A DNA stretch of 64,000 bases from Xiashengella succiniciproducens (GCF_023674465.1 NZ_CP098400.1:1950801-2014800); one strand, 5' to 3'; counted from the stretch's first letter, positions 35,965 to 45,359 are shown. Notes: generated by a model from the letters alone, not told the origin. Made by a program: numbers and translations.

Positions 35965-36522
35965 TTAAAAACCTTCTACCATCCAGTGTTCAAAATCACA
36001 ATCATCAAGATTTTCCCTGTAGTCATTATTAAACATCCAGTCTTCCAGATCCATGTTCAGATCTTCTTCAATTATAGATCCTGCATGTGCAAAATCTAAC
36101 ATCCATTCTTCTAAAACTTCAAGCTCTGCACCACGTCTTACTCTCTCAGTAAGTATGGAAATATCATAACCTAGCATCCAGTTTACAAGACTGCTACCTT
36201 CATCGTGGATATACTCATTGGTTTCACCCATACCAAGATCAAACATCCAGCCTTCTATCCTTATCAGCTTTTCGCTGTACGCTTCACCAAACATCCAATC
36301 CTGAAGTATACTACCGGTATTGTCAACTTTCTCGGTAAGGTTCTCCGAAATCATCCAGGGCTTAACCTGCATGCTGGTATCAACAGCTACAGTTAAGTTG
36401 TCTGAAACACTGTAAAACAGATGTGCAATATCATTGTCATCCTCCTGTGCAAAACCGTTTGTTGCAGCAGTCCATAGCAGGATGGTGGGAAGCAGAACTA
36501 AAAACGCTTTACCTTTTTTCAT
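35965..36522 (-). CDS. Unrecognised secreted acidic protein with seven Trp-Met repeat motifs
   Basis: The product has 185 residues. The signal peptide ends near NGFAQ (residue 26). The mature chain is strongly acidic. Trp-Met pairs occur at residues 56, 76, 92, 115, 140, 162 and 180, 16-25 apart, each in a pattern of hydrophobic-x-(E/D/N)-W-M-(F/L/I/V). Examples are LQDWMFG, LEEWMLD and LEDWMFN. The segments between look helical. I know no named family with this periodicity and assign no function. The gene stands alone, convergent with the redoxin gene, and has an unusually good ribosome-binding site. Confidence 0.75.
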   Translation of the reverse strand: MKKGKAFLVLLPTILLWTAATNGFAQEDDNDIAHLFYSVSDNLTVAVDTSMQVKPWMISENLTEKVDNTGSILQDWMFGEAYSEKLIRIEGWMFDLGMGETNEYIHDEGSSLVNWMLGYDISILTERVRRGAELEVLEEWMLDFAHAGSIIEEDLNMDLEDWMFNNDYRENLDDCDFEHWMVEGF

Positions 36523-36530
36523 CTTTATTT

Positions 36531-36535
36531 CCTCC
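36531..36535 (-). promoter_or_regulatory. Strong Shine-Dalgarno site of the WM-repeat gene
   Basis: The minus strand reads GGAGG 8 nt before the ATG at 36522. Nearly all other genes here lack such a site, so this one may be translated unusually well. Confidence 0.6.
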
Positions 36536-36539
36536 GGTT

Positions 36540-37039
36540 ATTAATTATTACTTAATTCTGTCGGGCATCCCCTTTTTTGAGAGTGCTGCCCTTACCGGGA
36601 CTGCATTTTAAATATATATAACGGTTTATTTCCTGTATAGTTACAATTCAAAACATTTTAATTTCAGGCAACCGTCTACTTTAGGATCAGTCCTCTAAAG
36701 ATACGGTGGTCCCAAAAAGTGTGCAATTCTTTCTGATCATTATTTTTTTTGAAGAATATTTTTCTAGTACTTTTCTATTACACTGTCTATCAGTGATATA
36801 CAAGGACAAAAAAATGTAAGTCTGGTCTGCCTCAAAAGCGCAAAAATGTACGTTACTGTACAACATCCGTACACTTACGATCTAACTGCCAAGAAATCGA
36901 ACACAAATCCGGGAAAGTTCAAATAATTCAATAAGATAGATCCATGCGGGCTTAAGCCATCTATGGATACATGATAAATATGAAGACTATAGGCAGAAAA
37001 GCAACATAGTCCTCAATACAGTTTAAAAAGAGCATGTAA
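36540..37039. other. 500-nt intergenic region, AT-rich
   Basis: No ORF or RNA gene that I can support. It contains a short palindromic stretch TGTAC-N7-GTACA near 36858-36874. It also has an inverted repeat GACTAT/ATAGTC at about 36983-37009, just after the CNNM/CorC gene, which may be a weak terminator for neither or both neighbours. Confidence 0.3.
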
Positions 37040-38323
37040 TTAAACCTGAGGTTTCCTTGTTACAAGTATCTTGTCGATTCTGTTGATATCCACGTCAACT
37101 ATTTCTATAAGGTACTCACCATATTCTATTTTATCTCCCACCTGAGGAATCTTATTTATAAGACTGAATACAAAACCAGCCACTGTAGAATAGTCTATCT
37201 TCTCAAAATCCAATTCGAAGTCTTCCAACAGTTCGGCAAGAGTCTCAATTGGTGCATCACCACTGATAAGTATTGATTTATCGTCACGAACGAACACATC
37301 CGGCTCATGCGACTCCCATTCATCAGGAATAGGGCCCAGGAAGTTTTCAAGTATATCATGCATTGTGATAATACCCTCAAAGCCTCCGTACTCATTCACA
37401 ACAAAGCAAAGGTGATAAGCCTCCTCCTTAAGGATATTGAGTACCTTGTTGGCATCGGTATTTTCAGGCACAACAACAGGCTCTTTCATCAGACTTTGCA
37501 GCTTGATTTTCTGCTTGTTGTAAAGGGCTTTATAATAATCCCTTGTCATGATAAAGCCCACAAAGTTGTCAAGCTCACCCCTGCAACAAATTATCTTGCT
37601 GTGCTTGGACTTTAGCAATTGTTCCTTAATACTGTTTTCATCCTCATCCAAATCGATCCATTCGATATCAGTGCGGTGAGTCATTAGGTGCTTGGCTTTC
37701 TTTTCTGCGAAATAAAAGATGCGCTCGTGAATATTGTCCTGCCCCTTGTCAATCACTCCTTCCCGCGATGCACTCTTGATAAGCTGACGGAGTTCCGACT
37801 CCGTCAGAGTATCCGGATGTTTTCTAATACCAAGGATTCCATTTATAAAATTGGTTGATGCAGAGAGCAGTAATACAAAGGGATAAAAGGCCTTGCTAAA
37901 GTAAAATATAAAGGGGGCTACTATCCTGGCCACCTTGTTTGAATTGCTCAGGGCAACAGTCTTAGGCACAAGTTCACCGATAACAATCGACACATAGGTA
38001 ATAGTAACCACAGTGAGTCCAAATGATAATTCATGGCTATAGGCCCTTGTTGCATCAAACTGATCGAAAAAAGGTGCAATGTTGTCTGCCAGGGCCATAC
38101 CACCGTACATACCGGTTATAATACCGATCAAAGTTATACCAACCTGAACAGCTGAAAGGAAGCCCTCGGAGTTTTCAAGCAGCTTCAATGCTATACCGGC
38201 ACCATAACTGCCCTCCTTTTTGGACTGCTCAAGAGCTGATCTCTTAGCTGAAACCAAAGCAATCTCCGATAAGGCAAAAAAACCGTTTAAAAGTATTAGT
38301 ACTCCTAGTATTAAAAATTCCAT
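37040..38323 (-). CDS. CNNM/CorC-HlyC family membrane protein with CBS pair
   Basis: The product has 427 residues. An N-terminal CNNM (DUF21) membrane domain has GFFALSEIALVSAKRSALEQ, VQVGITLIGIITGMYGG and GELVPKTVALSN. Two CBS domains follow at about residues 205-330 (LMTHRTDIEWID, CRGELDNFVGFIMTRDY and EYGGFEGIITMHDIL). A C-terminal CorC_HlyC domain ends it (AGFVFSLINKIPQVGDKI). Relatives affect Mg2+/Co2+ efflux or envelope ion balance. The old name hemolysin is not a functional claim. An 11-bp inverted repeat lies 31 nt before its ATG. Confidence 0.9.
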   Translation of the reverse strand: MEFLILGVLILLNGFFALSEIALVSAKRSALEQSKKEGSYGAGIALKLLENSEGFLSAVQVGITLIGIITGMYGGMALADNIAPFFDQFDATRAYSHELSFGLTVVTITYVSIVIGELVPKTVALSNSNKVARIVAPFIFYFSKAFYPFVLLLSASTNFINGILGIRKHPDTLTESELRQLIKSASREGVIDKGQDNIHERIFYFAEKKAKHLMTHRTDIEWIDLDEDENSIKEQLLKSKHSKIICCRGELDNFVGFIMTRDYYKALYNKQKIKLQSLMKEPVVVPENTDANKVLNILKEEAYHLCFVVNEYGGFEGIITMHDILENFLGPIPDEWESHEPDVFVRDDKSILISGDAPIETLAELLEDFELDFEKIDYSTVAGFVFSLINKIPQVGDKIEYGEYLIEIVDVDINRIDKILVTRKPQV

Positions 38324-38353
38324 ATTAAATGTTTGTGTCCATATCCGGTTTTC

Positions 38354-38385
38354 TAAGGTTAATCCCTACCGGGAGATTAACCTTA
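38354..38385 (-). repeat. Perfect 11-bp inverted repeat upstream of the CNNM/CorC gene
   Basis: TAAGGTTAATC (38354-38364) and GATTAACCTTA (38375-38385) flank a 10-nt loop. It is 31 nt before the start codon at 38323, with no T-run on either strand. Either an operator or a 5'-UTR hairpin that affects expression of this ion-transport-type gene. Confidence 0.55.
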
Positions 38386-38444
38386 CCGCGACCTTGTAAA
38401 ATTACTATTTATTGTAATACACACTTAATATTTTGTTTCCTCCC

Positions 38445-38664
38445 GGCCGGTATCCCAGTCTCCGGCCTGCTCCAGGACCTGCTTTCCCCTTATTATGTTA
38501 ATCAAAATACCACATTTCAGGTATAGAACGAAGATCTGCAAATTCGCTTTTTTGTAGTATCAAATTTCAGCAACCAACCACCTCTTAACTAAATGGGTAT
38601 AAATACCGCTTTATGAGGATGATAGAACACCGTAACTTTACATATCCAAATTTCACAATTTGGA
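38445..38664. other. Intergenic region with a GC-rich hairpin and an 8-bp palindrome before pstS
   Basis: GGCCGG (38445-38450) and CCGGCC (38462-38467) form a stem in an unusually GC-rich island of an AT-rich region. TCCAAATT and AATTTGGA around TCAC form a perfect palindrome at 38645-38664, about 96 nt before pstS. No known riboswitch core was recognised. TGTAACA occurs twice at 38689 and 38721, 32 nt apart, as possible phosphate-regulator sites. Confidence 0.4.
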
Positions 38665-38759
38665 ATCAAGGTGCGAGGCCAAGAAAATTGTAACAAAAAA
38701 GAGTTTTCCCGCTTGCTAACTGTAACAATAACTCAAGTAAAACCAAACAAATTAACGCA

Positions 38760-39701
38760 ATGAAAAAGGCCATTCTCCTAAGTCTTCTATTGCCGGCACT
38801 ATTAGTCACGGCATGTGTATCCAAAGAAAAAAAGGATAATACAATATCCATATCCGGAGCCTTCGCCATCTATCCAATGGTGGTAAAGTGGGCTGAAGAA
38901 TACCAGAAACTACATCCGGAAGTCAGGTTTAATATTTCAGGCGGTGGTGCCGGTAAAGGTCTGGCAGACGCTCTGGCAGGTGTTGTTGATCTGGGCATGT
39001 TCTCAAGGGAAATCACTCCGGTCGAACTTGAACAGGGTACCTGGTATGTAGGTCTGGTAATAGATGCTGTAGTGCCCGACATTAATATTGACAATCCCTA
39101 TGTGGATATTATCAAGCAAAGGGGTTTGACCCGAGATGAGTTCCGTGCAATATATATTGATGGTACTATAACCAACTGGGGGCAGCTTCTGGGTGTTGAG
39201 AACGGTGAACCAATAGCTCTCTACACCAGGTCTGACGCCTGCGGTGCTGCTGAAACTTGGGCCAAATACCTCGGCGGAAAGCAGGAAGACCTGCTAGGCA
39301 TAGGTATCTTTGGTGATCCAGGTCTGGCCGAAACCACTGCAAAAGACCAACTGGGCTTTGGATTCAACAATACAATCTATGTCTATGATATCAATACCGG
39401 AGGCAAGCGTCCCGGTCTTGAAGTAGTTCCCATCGACATCAACGAAAACGGTCAGATAGATCCCGAGGAAGACTTTTACGGTTCCTTTGAATCAGTGCTG
39501 GATGCAATAGCCAGCGGAGTATACCCTTCTCCACCATCTAGGGAACTCTATCTGGTTGCCAAAGGCAAACCACAGAAAAAGGTGGTAATCGATTTCCTTA
39601 AATGGGCATTGACTGAAGGACAGCAGTATGTACCCGAAACAGGCTTTGTGCCCATCACACAGAATGCTATTGACAATTATCTGAAAAAGCTGGAAGAGTA
39701 A
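38760..39701 (+). CDS. pstS: Phosphate ABC transporter substrate-binding lipoprotein
   Basis: The product has 313 residues. The lipoprotein signal has its lipobox at LVTAC (Cys about 20). The mature part is a periplasmic binding fold with phosphate-site type sequences SGAFAIYPMVVKWAEEY, ISGGGAGKGLADALAGVVDLG, YTRSDACGAAETWAKYLGG and GFVPITQNAIDNYLKKL. It captures phosphate for PstCA. It starts a tight operon (pstC 1 nt after). Confidence 0.9.
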   Translation: MKKAILLSLLLPALLVTACVSKEKKDNTISISGAFAIYPMVVKWAEEYQKLHPEVRFNISGGGAGKGLADALAGVVDLGMFSREITPVELEQGTWYVGLVIDAVVPDINIDNPYVDIIKQRGLTRDEFRAIYIDGTITNWGQLLGVENGEPIALYTRSDACGAAETWAKYLGGKQEDLLGIGIFGDPGLAETTAKDQLGFGFNNTIYVYDINTGGKRPGLEVVPIDINENGQIDPEEDFYGSFESVLDAIASGVYPSPPSRELYLVAKGKPQKKVVIDFLKWALTEGQQYVPETGFVPITQNAIDNYLKKLEE

Positions 39702-39702
39702 A

Positions 39703-40590
39703 ATGCATTTACGTAGAAGGTTAGTTGACAGAATAACAGGATCATGGATGGTTCTCTCACTGATAACCATCCTGCTTTTGCCTATTATTATAGGAGCTGG
39801 ACTGTATTATAAATCTATTCCAATACTTGAGGAGCATTCGCTCTGGCAACTGATCACATCGTCAGAATGGTCTCCCCACAAAGGCAATTTTGGCTTCTGG
39901 CCTTATATATCAAGTACGCTTTATGTCACCCTTATAGCCTTTGTGCTAAGCGCTCCTTTTTGCCTTTTTGCGGCTATTCATCTTACAGAGTATGCATCCA
40001 AAAGATTCGTGCGCATCATCCATCCCGTGATTGATATCCTTGCAGGACTGCCATCGGTTATCTATGGGGTGTGGGGTATCCTGGTGATAGTCCCCTTTAT
40101 CTCAAAACATCTTGGACCTCTCTTTGGGGAGAAGACGACCGGGTACTCGATATTGTCGGGTGGTATAGTACTTGGAATCATGTGCATACCCTATATGCTC
40201 AATATGCTTATTGAGTTTTTCAGGACTGTGCCCAAGGGTACAAGGGAAGCCTCCCTTTCACTTGGTGCTACCTATTGGGAGTCAATCAAACATGTGGTAA
40301 TCCGCCACAGCAGACCCGGTATCGTGTCTGCCTTTGGATTGTCCTTTGCCAAGGCTATTGGTGAAACCATTGCAGTGATGATGGTGGTAGGCAACAGGAT
40401 ACTGGTAACTGCCAATCCCTTCGATGCCGGTTACCCACTTCCGGCACTGATTGCAAACAACTACGGGGAAATGCTATCAATACCCATGTATGACGCAGCT
40501 CTTATGTTTGCTGCCCTCTTGTTATTGGTCATTATTCTGGTTATCAACCTTGGATTCCGTTATCTAATCCACAAAACCCAGAAGCTATGA
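39703..40590 (+). CDS. pstC: Phosphate ABC transporter permease PstC
   Basis: The product has 295 residues with about six TM segments. It has the family's long periplasmic loop after TM1 and the cytoplasmic EAA loop PKGTREASLSLGATYWESIKHV (shown here only to place it at about residues 170-191), followed by GLSFAKAIGETIAVMMVVGN. It pairs with PstA to form the channel. The stop overlaps the pstA ATG by 4 nt. Confidence 0.92.
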   Translation: MHLRRRLVDRITGSWMVLSLITILLLPIIIGAGLYYKSIPILEEHSLWQLITSSEWSPHKGNFGFWPYISSTLYVTLIAFVLSAPFCLFAAIHLTEYASKRFVRIIHPVIDILAGLPSVIYGVWGILVIVPFISKHLGPLFGEKTTGYSILSGGIVLGIMCIPYMLNMLIEFFRTVPKGTREASLSLGATYWESIKHVVIRHSRPGIVSAFGLSFAKAIGETIAVMMVVGNRILVTANPFDAGYPLPALIANNYGEMLSIPMYDAALMFAALLLLVIILVINLGFRYLIHKTQKL

Positions 40591-41438
40591 AAGCAAAGAA
40601 ACTTGAAGAAAGATTCTTCAGAGCTCTCTCAGCCACAGCCTCATATTCGCTGATTGCGATACTGGCTTTTATTCTGCTGATTATATTTGTAAAAGGCTTT
40701 GGTGCTCTCAACCTTGAAATGATCACCCAAACCCCAAAGGGAGGTTATTACTACGGAGGAGGTGGTGGTGTGCTTAATGCCATTGTGGGTTCTCTATATA
40801 TCGGTTTGGGCTCGACCCTAATAGCAATTTTAATAGGAGCACCGGCAGCCCTGTATATAAATGTTCACCTTGTTACAAATAAGAAGGCACAGAATGTAGT
40901 AAGATATCTGCTGGATGCCCTCTGGGGCATCCCGCCCATCGTGTACGGAGCTTTCGGCTTCACACTGATGCTTTTTGTAGGTATGAATTCATCATTGATA
41001 GCAGGTATTATTACCGTAGCCCTGCTTATTTCACCAATTATGGTCAGAACCTTCGATGATGTGCTGAGTACCATTCCAAAGGGTCTGCACGAAGCCTCAC
41101 TGGCTCTGGGATCAACACGTAGCGAGATGGCCTTCAAGGTGATGTTCAAACAGGGCTTTTCCGGTTTTATAACTGCAGTATTGCTTTCATTTGCAAGAGG
41201 CATCGGTGATGCTGCTGCTGTGCTGTTTACAGCCGGTTATACCGACCTGATCCCGGTCACTCTCGACGAACCGGCTGCCACACTGCCCCTGGCAGTATTC
41301 TTCCAATTGGGCTCCCCCATACCCGAAGTACGTGAACGTGCCTATGCTTCTGCGGCCATCCTTACCATTCTTATACTGATTATCAGTCTGGCAGCCAGAT
41401 CACTGTCGCACAGATATACTAAGTCTAACGTAAACTAA
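40587..41438 (+). CDS. pstA: Phosphate ABC transporter permease PstA
   Basis: The product has 283 residues with about six TM segments. The PstA-type GGYYYGGGGGVLNAIVGSLY is at about residues 52-71. The EAA loop (IPKGLHEASLALGSTRSEMA) is at about residues 159-178, followed by SFARGIGDAAAVLFTAGYTD. Start overlaps pstC by 4 nt (ATGA). Confidence 0.92.
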   Translation: MKAKKLEERFFRALSATASYSLIAILAFILLIIFVKGFGALNLEMITQTPKGGYYYGGGGGVLNAIVGSLYIGLGSTLIAILIGAPAALYINVHLVTNKKAQNVVRYLLDALWGIPPIVYGAFGFTLMLFVGMNSSLIAGIITVALLISPIMVRTFDDVLSTIPKGLHEASLALGSTRSEMAFKVMFKQGFSGFITAVLLSFARGIGDAAAVLFTAGYTDLIPVTLDEPAATLPLAVFFQLGSPIPEVRERAYASAAILTILILIISLAARSLSHRYTKSNVN

Positions 41439-41445
41439 GACAACC

Positions 41446-42267
41446 ATGAGCTACCTAAATATTGATACAATGACTGAAGAACTGGTGGAACAAAAAATTG
41501 AACCCAGGAAGGAATTCATAACAGTACTGCAGATTAGAGATCTGAATGTCTATGCTGAAGACCACCATATACTAAAGGATATCAACCTCGACATCCCTAA
41601 AAACAAAGTAACTGTACTGCTGGGTCCCTCAGGTTGCGGTAAGACTACTCTGCTCAAGTGCATGAACAAGCTTACAGACCTATATAAGGAGCTGCAGGTA
41701 AGTGGTAGTATTGTTATTGACGGTGACGATATCTTGAACACAAACAAAAACGTGCCTGCAATCCGCAGAAAAATGGGGCTTTTGTCACAGCGTCCTTTCC
41801 CTCTGCCTATGTCTATATACAAGAATGTAGCTTATGGTATCAAACTCAAAGGAGTGCGTGACAAAAAGCTGATACAGTTTAGTGTCCAACGAAACCTCGA
41901 AGAGGTTGGCCTGTGGGAAGAGGTCAAGAACAGGCTTAACAAACCTGCTCACAGTTTGTCAATCGGACAGCAGCAACGTCTCTGCCTGGCAAGGGGGCTT
42001 GCAGTAAAGCCTCAGATTATTCTTGCAGACGAACCAACATCGGCTCTTGACCCAATTTCCAGTAAGACTATCGAGGAACTGTTCCGCAGGCTTAAAAAGC
42101 ACTATACTATCATACTGGTAACTCACGTACTGCGTCAGGCTGTTAGACTGGCCGACCATGTTGTGTTTATGTCGGATGGTAAGATTATCGAACAGGGTGA
42201 TCCCGATCAGCTTTTCGCCAATCCTCAGACTGATAAACTCAAAGAGTACCTGGTTGAAGGAAATTAG
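41446..42267 (+). CDS. pstB: Phosphate ABC transporter ATPase
   Basis: The product has 273 residues. Walker A is GPSGCGKTT (about residues 64-72). The Q-loop is LLSQRPFPLPMS, the signature LSIGQQQRLCLARGL and Walker B ILADEPTSALDP, and the H-loop is VTHVLRQAVRLADH. The signature has LSIGQ where most PstB have LSGGQ. About 28 residues precede the ATPase core; a second Met at residue 9 is a possible start. No phoU follows, although pst operons often end with it. Confidence 0.92.
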   Translation: MSYLNIDTMTEELVEQKIEPRKEFITVLQIRDLNVYAEDHHILKDINLDIPKNKVTVLLGPSGCGKTTLLKCMNKLTDLYKELQVSGSIVIDGDDILNTNKNVPAIRRKMGLLSQRPFPLPMSIYKNVAYGIKLKGVRDKKLIQFSVQRNLEEVGLWEEVKNRLNKPAHSLSIGQQQRLCLARGLAVKPQIILADEPTSALDPISSKTIEELFRRLKKHYTIILVTHVLRQAVRLADHVVFMSDGKIIEQGDPDQLFANPQTDKLKEYLVEGN

Positions 42268-42270
42268 CTG

Positions 42271-42278
42271 TATATTTG
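42271..42278 (+). promoter_or_regulatory. -7 box for nspC
   Basis: TATATTTG matches TAnnTTTG, 22 nt before the nspC ATG. It suggests that nspC has a promoter separate from pstSCAB. Confidence 0.5.
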
Positions 42279-42300
42279 CGGCTGATTTAAACTGACAATA

Positions 42301-43443
42301 ATGGGGATTGATATCATGCAGGTGCCTTCACCCTGCTATGTACTTGATGAGCATTTATTTCGTAAGAATCTTGAACTGATTAAATCGGTCAAAGAAAGGG
42401 CCGGAGTTGATATAATACTGGCATTTAAGGCTTTCAGCCTCTGGCCGGTATTTCCTATTGTTAGGGAGTACATTCCTTACTCAACAGCCAGTAGTATCCA
42501 CGAGGCCCGTCTGGCCTATGAGGAGATGGGAACCCTGGCACATACCTATTCACCTGCCTATACTGAGCGGGACTTCCCCGGCATTATGCAGTACAGCAGC
42601 CACATCACATTCAACTCCTTCAGTCAGTTTGAACGCTTCCTGCCCATGGTAAAAAGCTTTGACAGGAAGATATCACTTGGAGTAAGAATCAACCATGGCT
42701 ACAGTGAGGTAGCAACCGACCTGTACAACCCATCCTCACCGGGATCAAGAATGGGTGTTGCCCTGGAAAAGATGCCAGAAAGACTCCCTGAAGAAATCGA
42801 AGGCATACACTTCCATTCTCTCTGCGAATCAAGCTCCTATAGTCTCGAAAAGACTCTCAGGGCTATTGAGGAGAAGCTTGCTCCCTATCTGCAACAGGCA
42901 AAATGGATCAATATGGGTGGAGGTCACCTTATGACTCGTAAGGATTATGACGTAGAACACCTGATAGCCCTTCTCAAGGACTTCAAGCAAAAGTGGAATC
43001 TCGATATTATACTCGAACCCGGGAGTGCCTTTGCCTGGGAGACAGGAGTACTTGTCTCCGAAGTAGTCGATATTGTTGAGAATAGCGGTATCAGGACTGC
43101 CATACTCAATGTATCCTTTACTGCTCATATGCCCGACTGCCTTGAAATGCCATATAAGCCAAGAATCAGGGGTGCTTATCATGAACCGGTGGAAGGTAAA
43201 CCAACCTATCGCATGGGAGGAAACAGCTGTCTTGCAGGTGATTTTATTGGTGACTGGTCATTCGACCAGCCTCTCAGGGTTGGCGACAAGATAGTTTTTG
43301 AGGATATGATCCACTACACTATCGTTAAGACAACTATGTTTAACGGGGTACCCCACCCTTCTATAGGCTTGTGGAATGACAACAATGGGCTGAAGATCCT
43401 GCGCAGCTTTGACTATCACGACTATAAAAGCAGAATGGGCTAA
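42301..43443 (+). CDS. nspC: Carboxynorspermidine decarboxylase
   Basis: The product has 380 residues and belongs to the fold III PLP decarboxylases. PSPCYVLDEHLFRKNLELI opens the barrel. The PLP-lysine lies in LAFKAFSLWPVF (about residues 39-50). GVRINHGYSE, HFHSLCES and NMGGGHLMTRKDY follow, and GNSCLAGDF carries the conserved Cys of the active site. It decarboxylates carboxynorspermidine or carboxyspermidine in the alternative spermidine route used by many Bacteroidota. The partner dehydrogenase is not in the window. Its end overlaps the convergent recQ by a few bases. Confidence 0.9.
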   Translation: MGIDIMQVPSPCYVLDEHLFRKNLELIKSVKERAGVDIILAFKAFSLWPVFPIVREYIPYSTASSIHEARLAYEEMGTLAHTYSPAYTERDFPGIMQYSSHITFNSFSQFERFLPMVKSFDRKISLGVRINHGYSEVATDLYNPSSPGSRMGVALEKMPERLPEEIEGIHFHSLCESSSYSLEKTLRAIEEKLAPYLQQAKWINMGGGHLMTRKDYDVEHLIALLKDFKQKWNLDIILEPGSAFAWETGVLVSEVVDIVENSGIRTAILNVSFTAHMPDCLEMPYKPRIRGAYHEPVEGKPTYRMGGNSCLAGDFIGDWSFDQPLRVGDKIVFEDMIHYTIVKTTMFNGVPHPSIGLWNDNNGLKILRSFDYHDYKSRMG

Positions 43444-45359
43444 AGAGAGGTACAAAGCCTCAGTACCTCATCATAACGGTAGTTTTCAAGTGCACCAAAA
43501 CCCGGCACTGAAGACAATCTGAGCTTACCAAACAGAGGTGTGTAGATTCCACAAAGGAAACGTGCAAGACTCTGCGGTGAAAAACCCGCATCACCATGGC
43601 TTACAAGCAATTCCTGTAGTTTATCTTTTACAATACCCGGAGTCAGAGGCTCCAGATGAAGGTCATTGACAAGCTTTCTTGATCCGTCAAGGCAAACAGA
43701 ACAATGGCCGCAGCTTTCCCAATCTGTGGTCTCTCCAAAGTATTCAGAAAGAGCTTTTGACAGACATCTGTCTCCCTCAAAGAATGCAACCATATTCTTT
43801 AGCCTTTGCATCTCAACCCCTTCCCTGGCCTCAAAGCGCGAATAAATAAGGGTGGCAAGTGCATCCGGTGCAGCTACTTCACTGTTAACCTCATAAACCT
43901 CGATTAGGTCAGAAACTTCCAGTTCGATATAGCCCTGGCTACTCAGGTAGTCCAGGGCAGCAACTACCCTGCTACGATCAGCAGGGTACTGTGCCAATAT
44001 AGCTTCAAAATCAACAGTAACCCATAGTCTTGCTTTTTTCGACAGATCAAAGACAGCCTTCAGAAACTCACGACGTTCGCCATCAAATTTCTCCAGGATC
44101 TGCCCACTGTCAGTCAGGAAACGAAAGCGGTACGAGGCATAATAACTGTATAGTGGCCTCAGGAAGTCCTCCATCTCAAGATAAACAAGAAGAGTCTTTA
44201 GAGGAAGCTGACGAATATTAAAGGTATTGGAAAGCTTTAGTATGCTCATCTCCCATCTTTTGCCGGCAGAAGCTATCTCAGCTATGAGCGCCCTTACTGC
44301 AGGGCGCTCGGGGGTATCGCCATACACGAAGTTTTCAAGGATATTAACAGCATTTGTATTACCAAGTAATATGCACTGTGAAGGATGTCCGTCACGGCCT
44401 GCGCGACCTATTTCCTGACTGTAACTCTCAAGAGATTTGGGCAGGTCGTAATGAATCAGATAACGGATATCAGGTTTATCTATACCCATTCCAAAGGCTA
44501 TCGTAGCAACAATCACAGGGATCTGGCCAAACATAAAGGCATTCTGAATAAGTTCACGATCTGCCTTGTTCATACCCGCATGATAGGCAGCTGCCGTTAT
44601 CCCTCTGCTACGCAGGAAGGCTGCAACATCTTCAGCAGTCTTTTGCAGGGTCACATATACTATGGCTGATTCACTACCGGCTTTTTCCAGGATCTCGACC
44701 AGCTTCTCGCCCTTGTCTGCCTGGGCAACGGGAGCTACATCCAGATGCAGGTTTGGCCTGTAAAAACCGGTTATTACAACATCTTTCCGGTGTATCTCAA
44801 AGCGACCGCACATATCCTCAATAACCTGGGGTGTAGCTGTTGCTGTAAGCAGTAAGACCTGTGGTATTCTGAATTCCTTTCTGTAGTGAGGCAGCTTTAG
44901 GTAGTCGGGTCTGAAATTATGCCCCCACTCGGAGATACAGTGGGCTTCGTCCACCACAAGCAGGGAGACGCTGACACCGGACAGAAAATTCCTAAAATTT
45001 TCATTCTTAAATCTCTCTACGGAAACCATCAGCACCTTTATCTCACCCTTCACAACCTTCTCACGAATTTTTACAGTTTCCCTGTGATCAAGGGTAGAGT
45101 CAATTCTGGCGGCTGGAATGCCATACCGTTCCATTGCTTCCAGCTGGTCACTAATTAGTGCAAGTAGTGGGGATACCACTAGTGTAAGATGTGGAAGATG
45201 CAAAGCCGCCAGCTGGTAAATAAGAGATTTTCCGGAACCTGTAGGAAAGATTGCTGCAGCTGATCGGCCTTCAAGCAGGATGTTGACAGCCTGCTCCTGA
45301 CCTGGTCTGAAAGTATCATACCCAAAATAATCTCTGAGGCTTTGCTGTATTGTGGACAT
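43440..45359 (-). CDS. recQ: RecQ-type ATP-dependent DNA helicase
   Basis: The product has 639 residues from the ATG at 45359 (MSTIQQSLRDYFGYDTFRPG). A TTG at 45380 is in frame but less likely. The helicase core has Walker A FPTGSGKSLIYQL, the DEAH box VVDEAHCISEWGHNFRPDY, LLTATATP, VATIAFGMGIDKPDIR and QEIGRAGRDG. An RQC zinc-binding region (CLSKAL through CGHCSVC) lies at about residues 540-575. It lacks a clear HRDC domain and is close to the shorter RecQ-like helicases of Bacteroidota. It unwinds DNA 3'-5' in recombination and repair. Confidence 0.9.
   Translation of the reverse strand: MSTIQQSLRDYFGYDTFRPGQEQAVNILLEGRSAAAIFPTGSGKSLIYQLAALHLPHLTLVVSPLLALISDQLEAMERYGIPAARIDSTLDHRETVKIREKVVKGEIKVLMVSVERFKNENFRNFLSGVSVSLLVVDEAHCISEWGHNFRPDYLKLPHYRKEFRIPQVLLLTATATPQVIEDMCGRFEIHRKDVVITGFYRPNLHLDVAPVAQADKGEKLVEILEKAGSESAIVYVTLQKTAEDVAAFLRSRGITAAAYHAGMNKADRELIQNAFMFGQIPVIVATIAFGMGIDKPDIRYLIHYDLPKSLESYSQEIGRAGRDGHPSQCILLGNTNAVNILENFVYGDTPERPAVRALIAEIASAGKRWEMSILKLSNTFNIRQLPLKTLLVYLEMEDFLRPLYSYYASYRFRFLTDSGQILEKFDGERREFLKAVFDLSKKARLWVTVDFEAILAQYPADRSRVVAALDYLSSQGYIELEVSDLIEVYEVNSEVAAPDALATLIYSRFEAREGVEMQRLKNMVAFFEGDRCLSKALSEYFGETTDWESCGHCSVCLDGSRKLVNDLHLEPLTPGIVKDKLQELLVSHGDAGFSPQSLARFLCGIYTPLFGKLRLSSVPGFGALENYRYDEVLRLCTSL

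Noticed and set aside
38440-38490. Cobalamin, TPP or M-box riboswitch
   Set aside because: The GC-rich stem is real but none of the conserved cores of these classes could be found.
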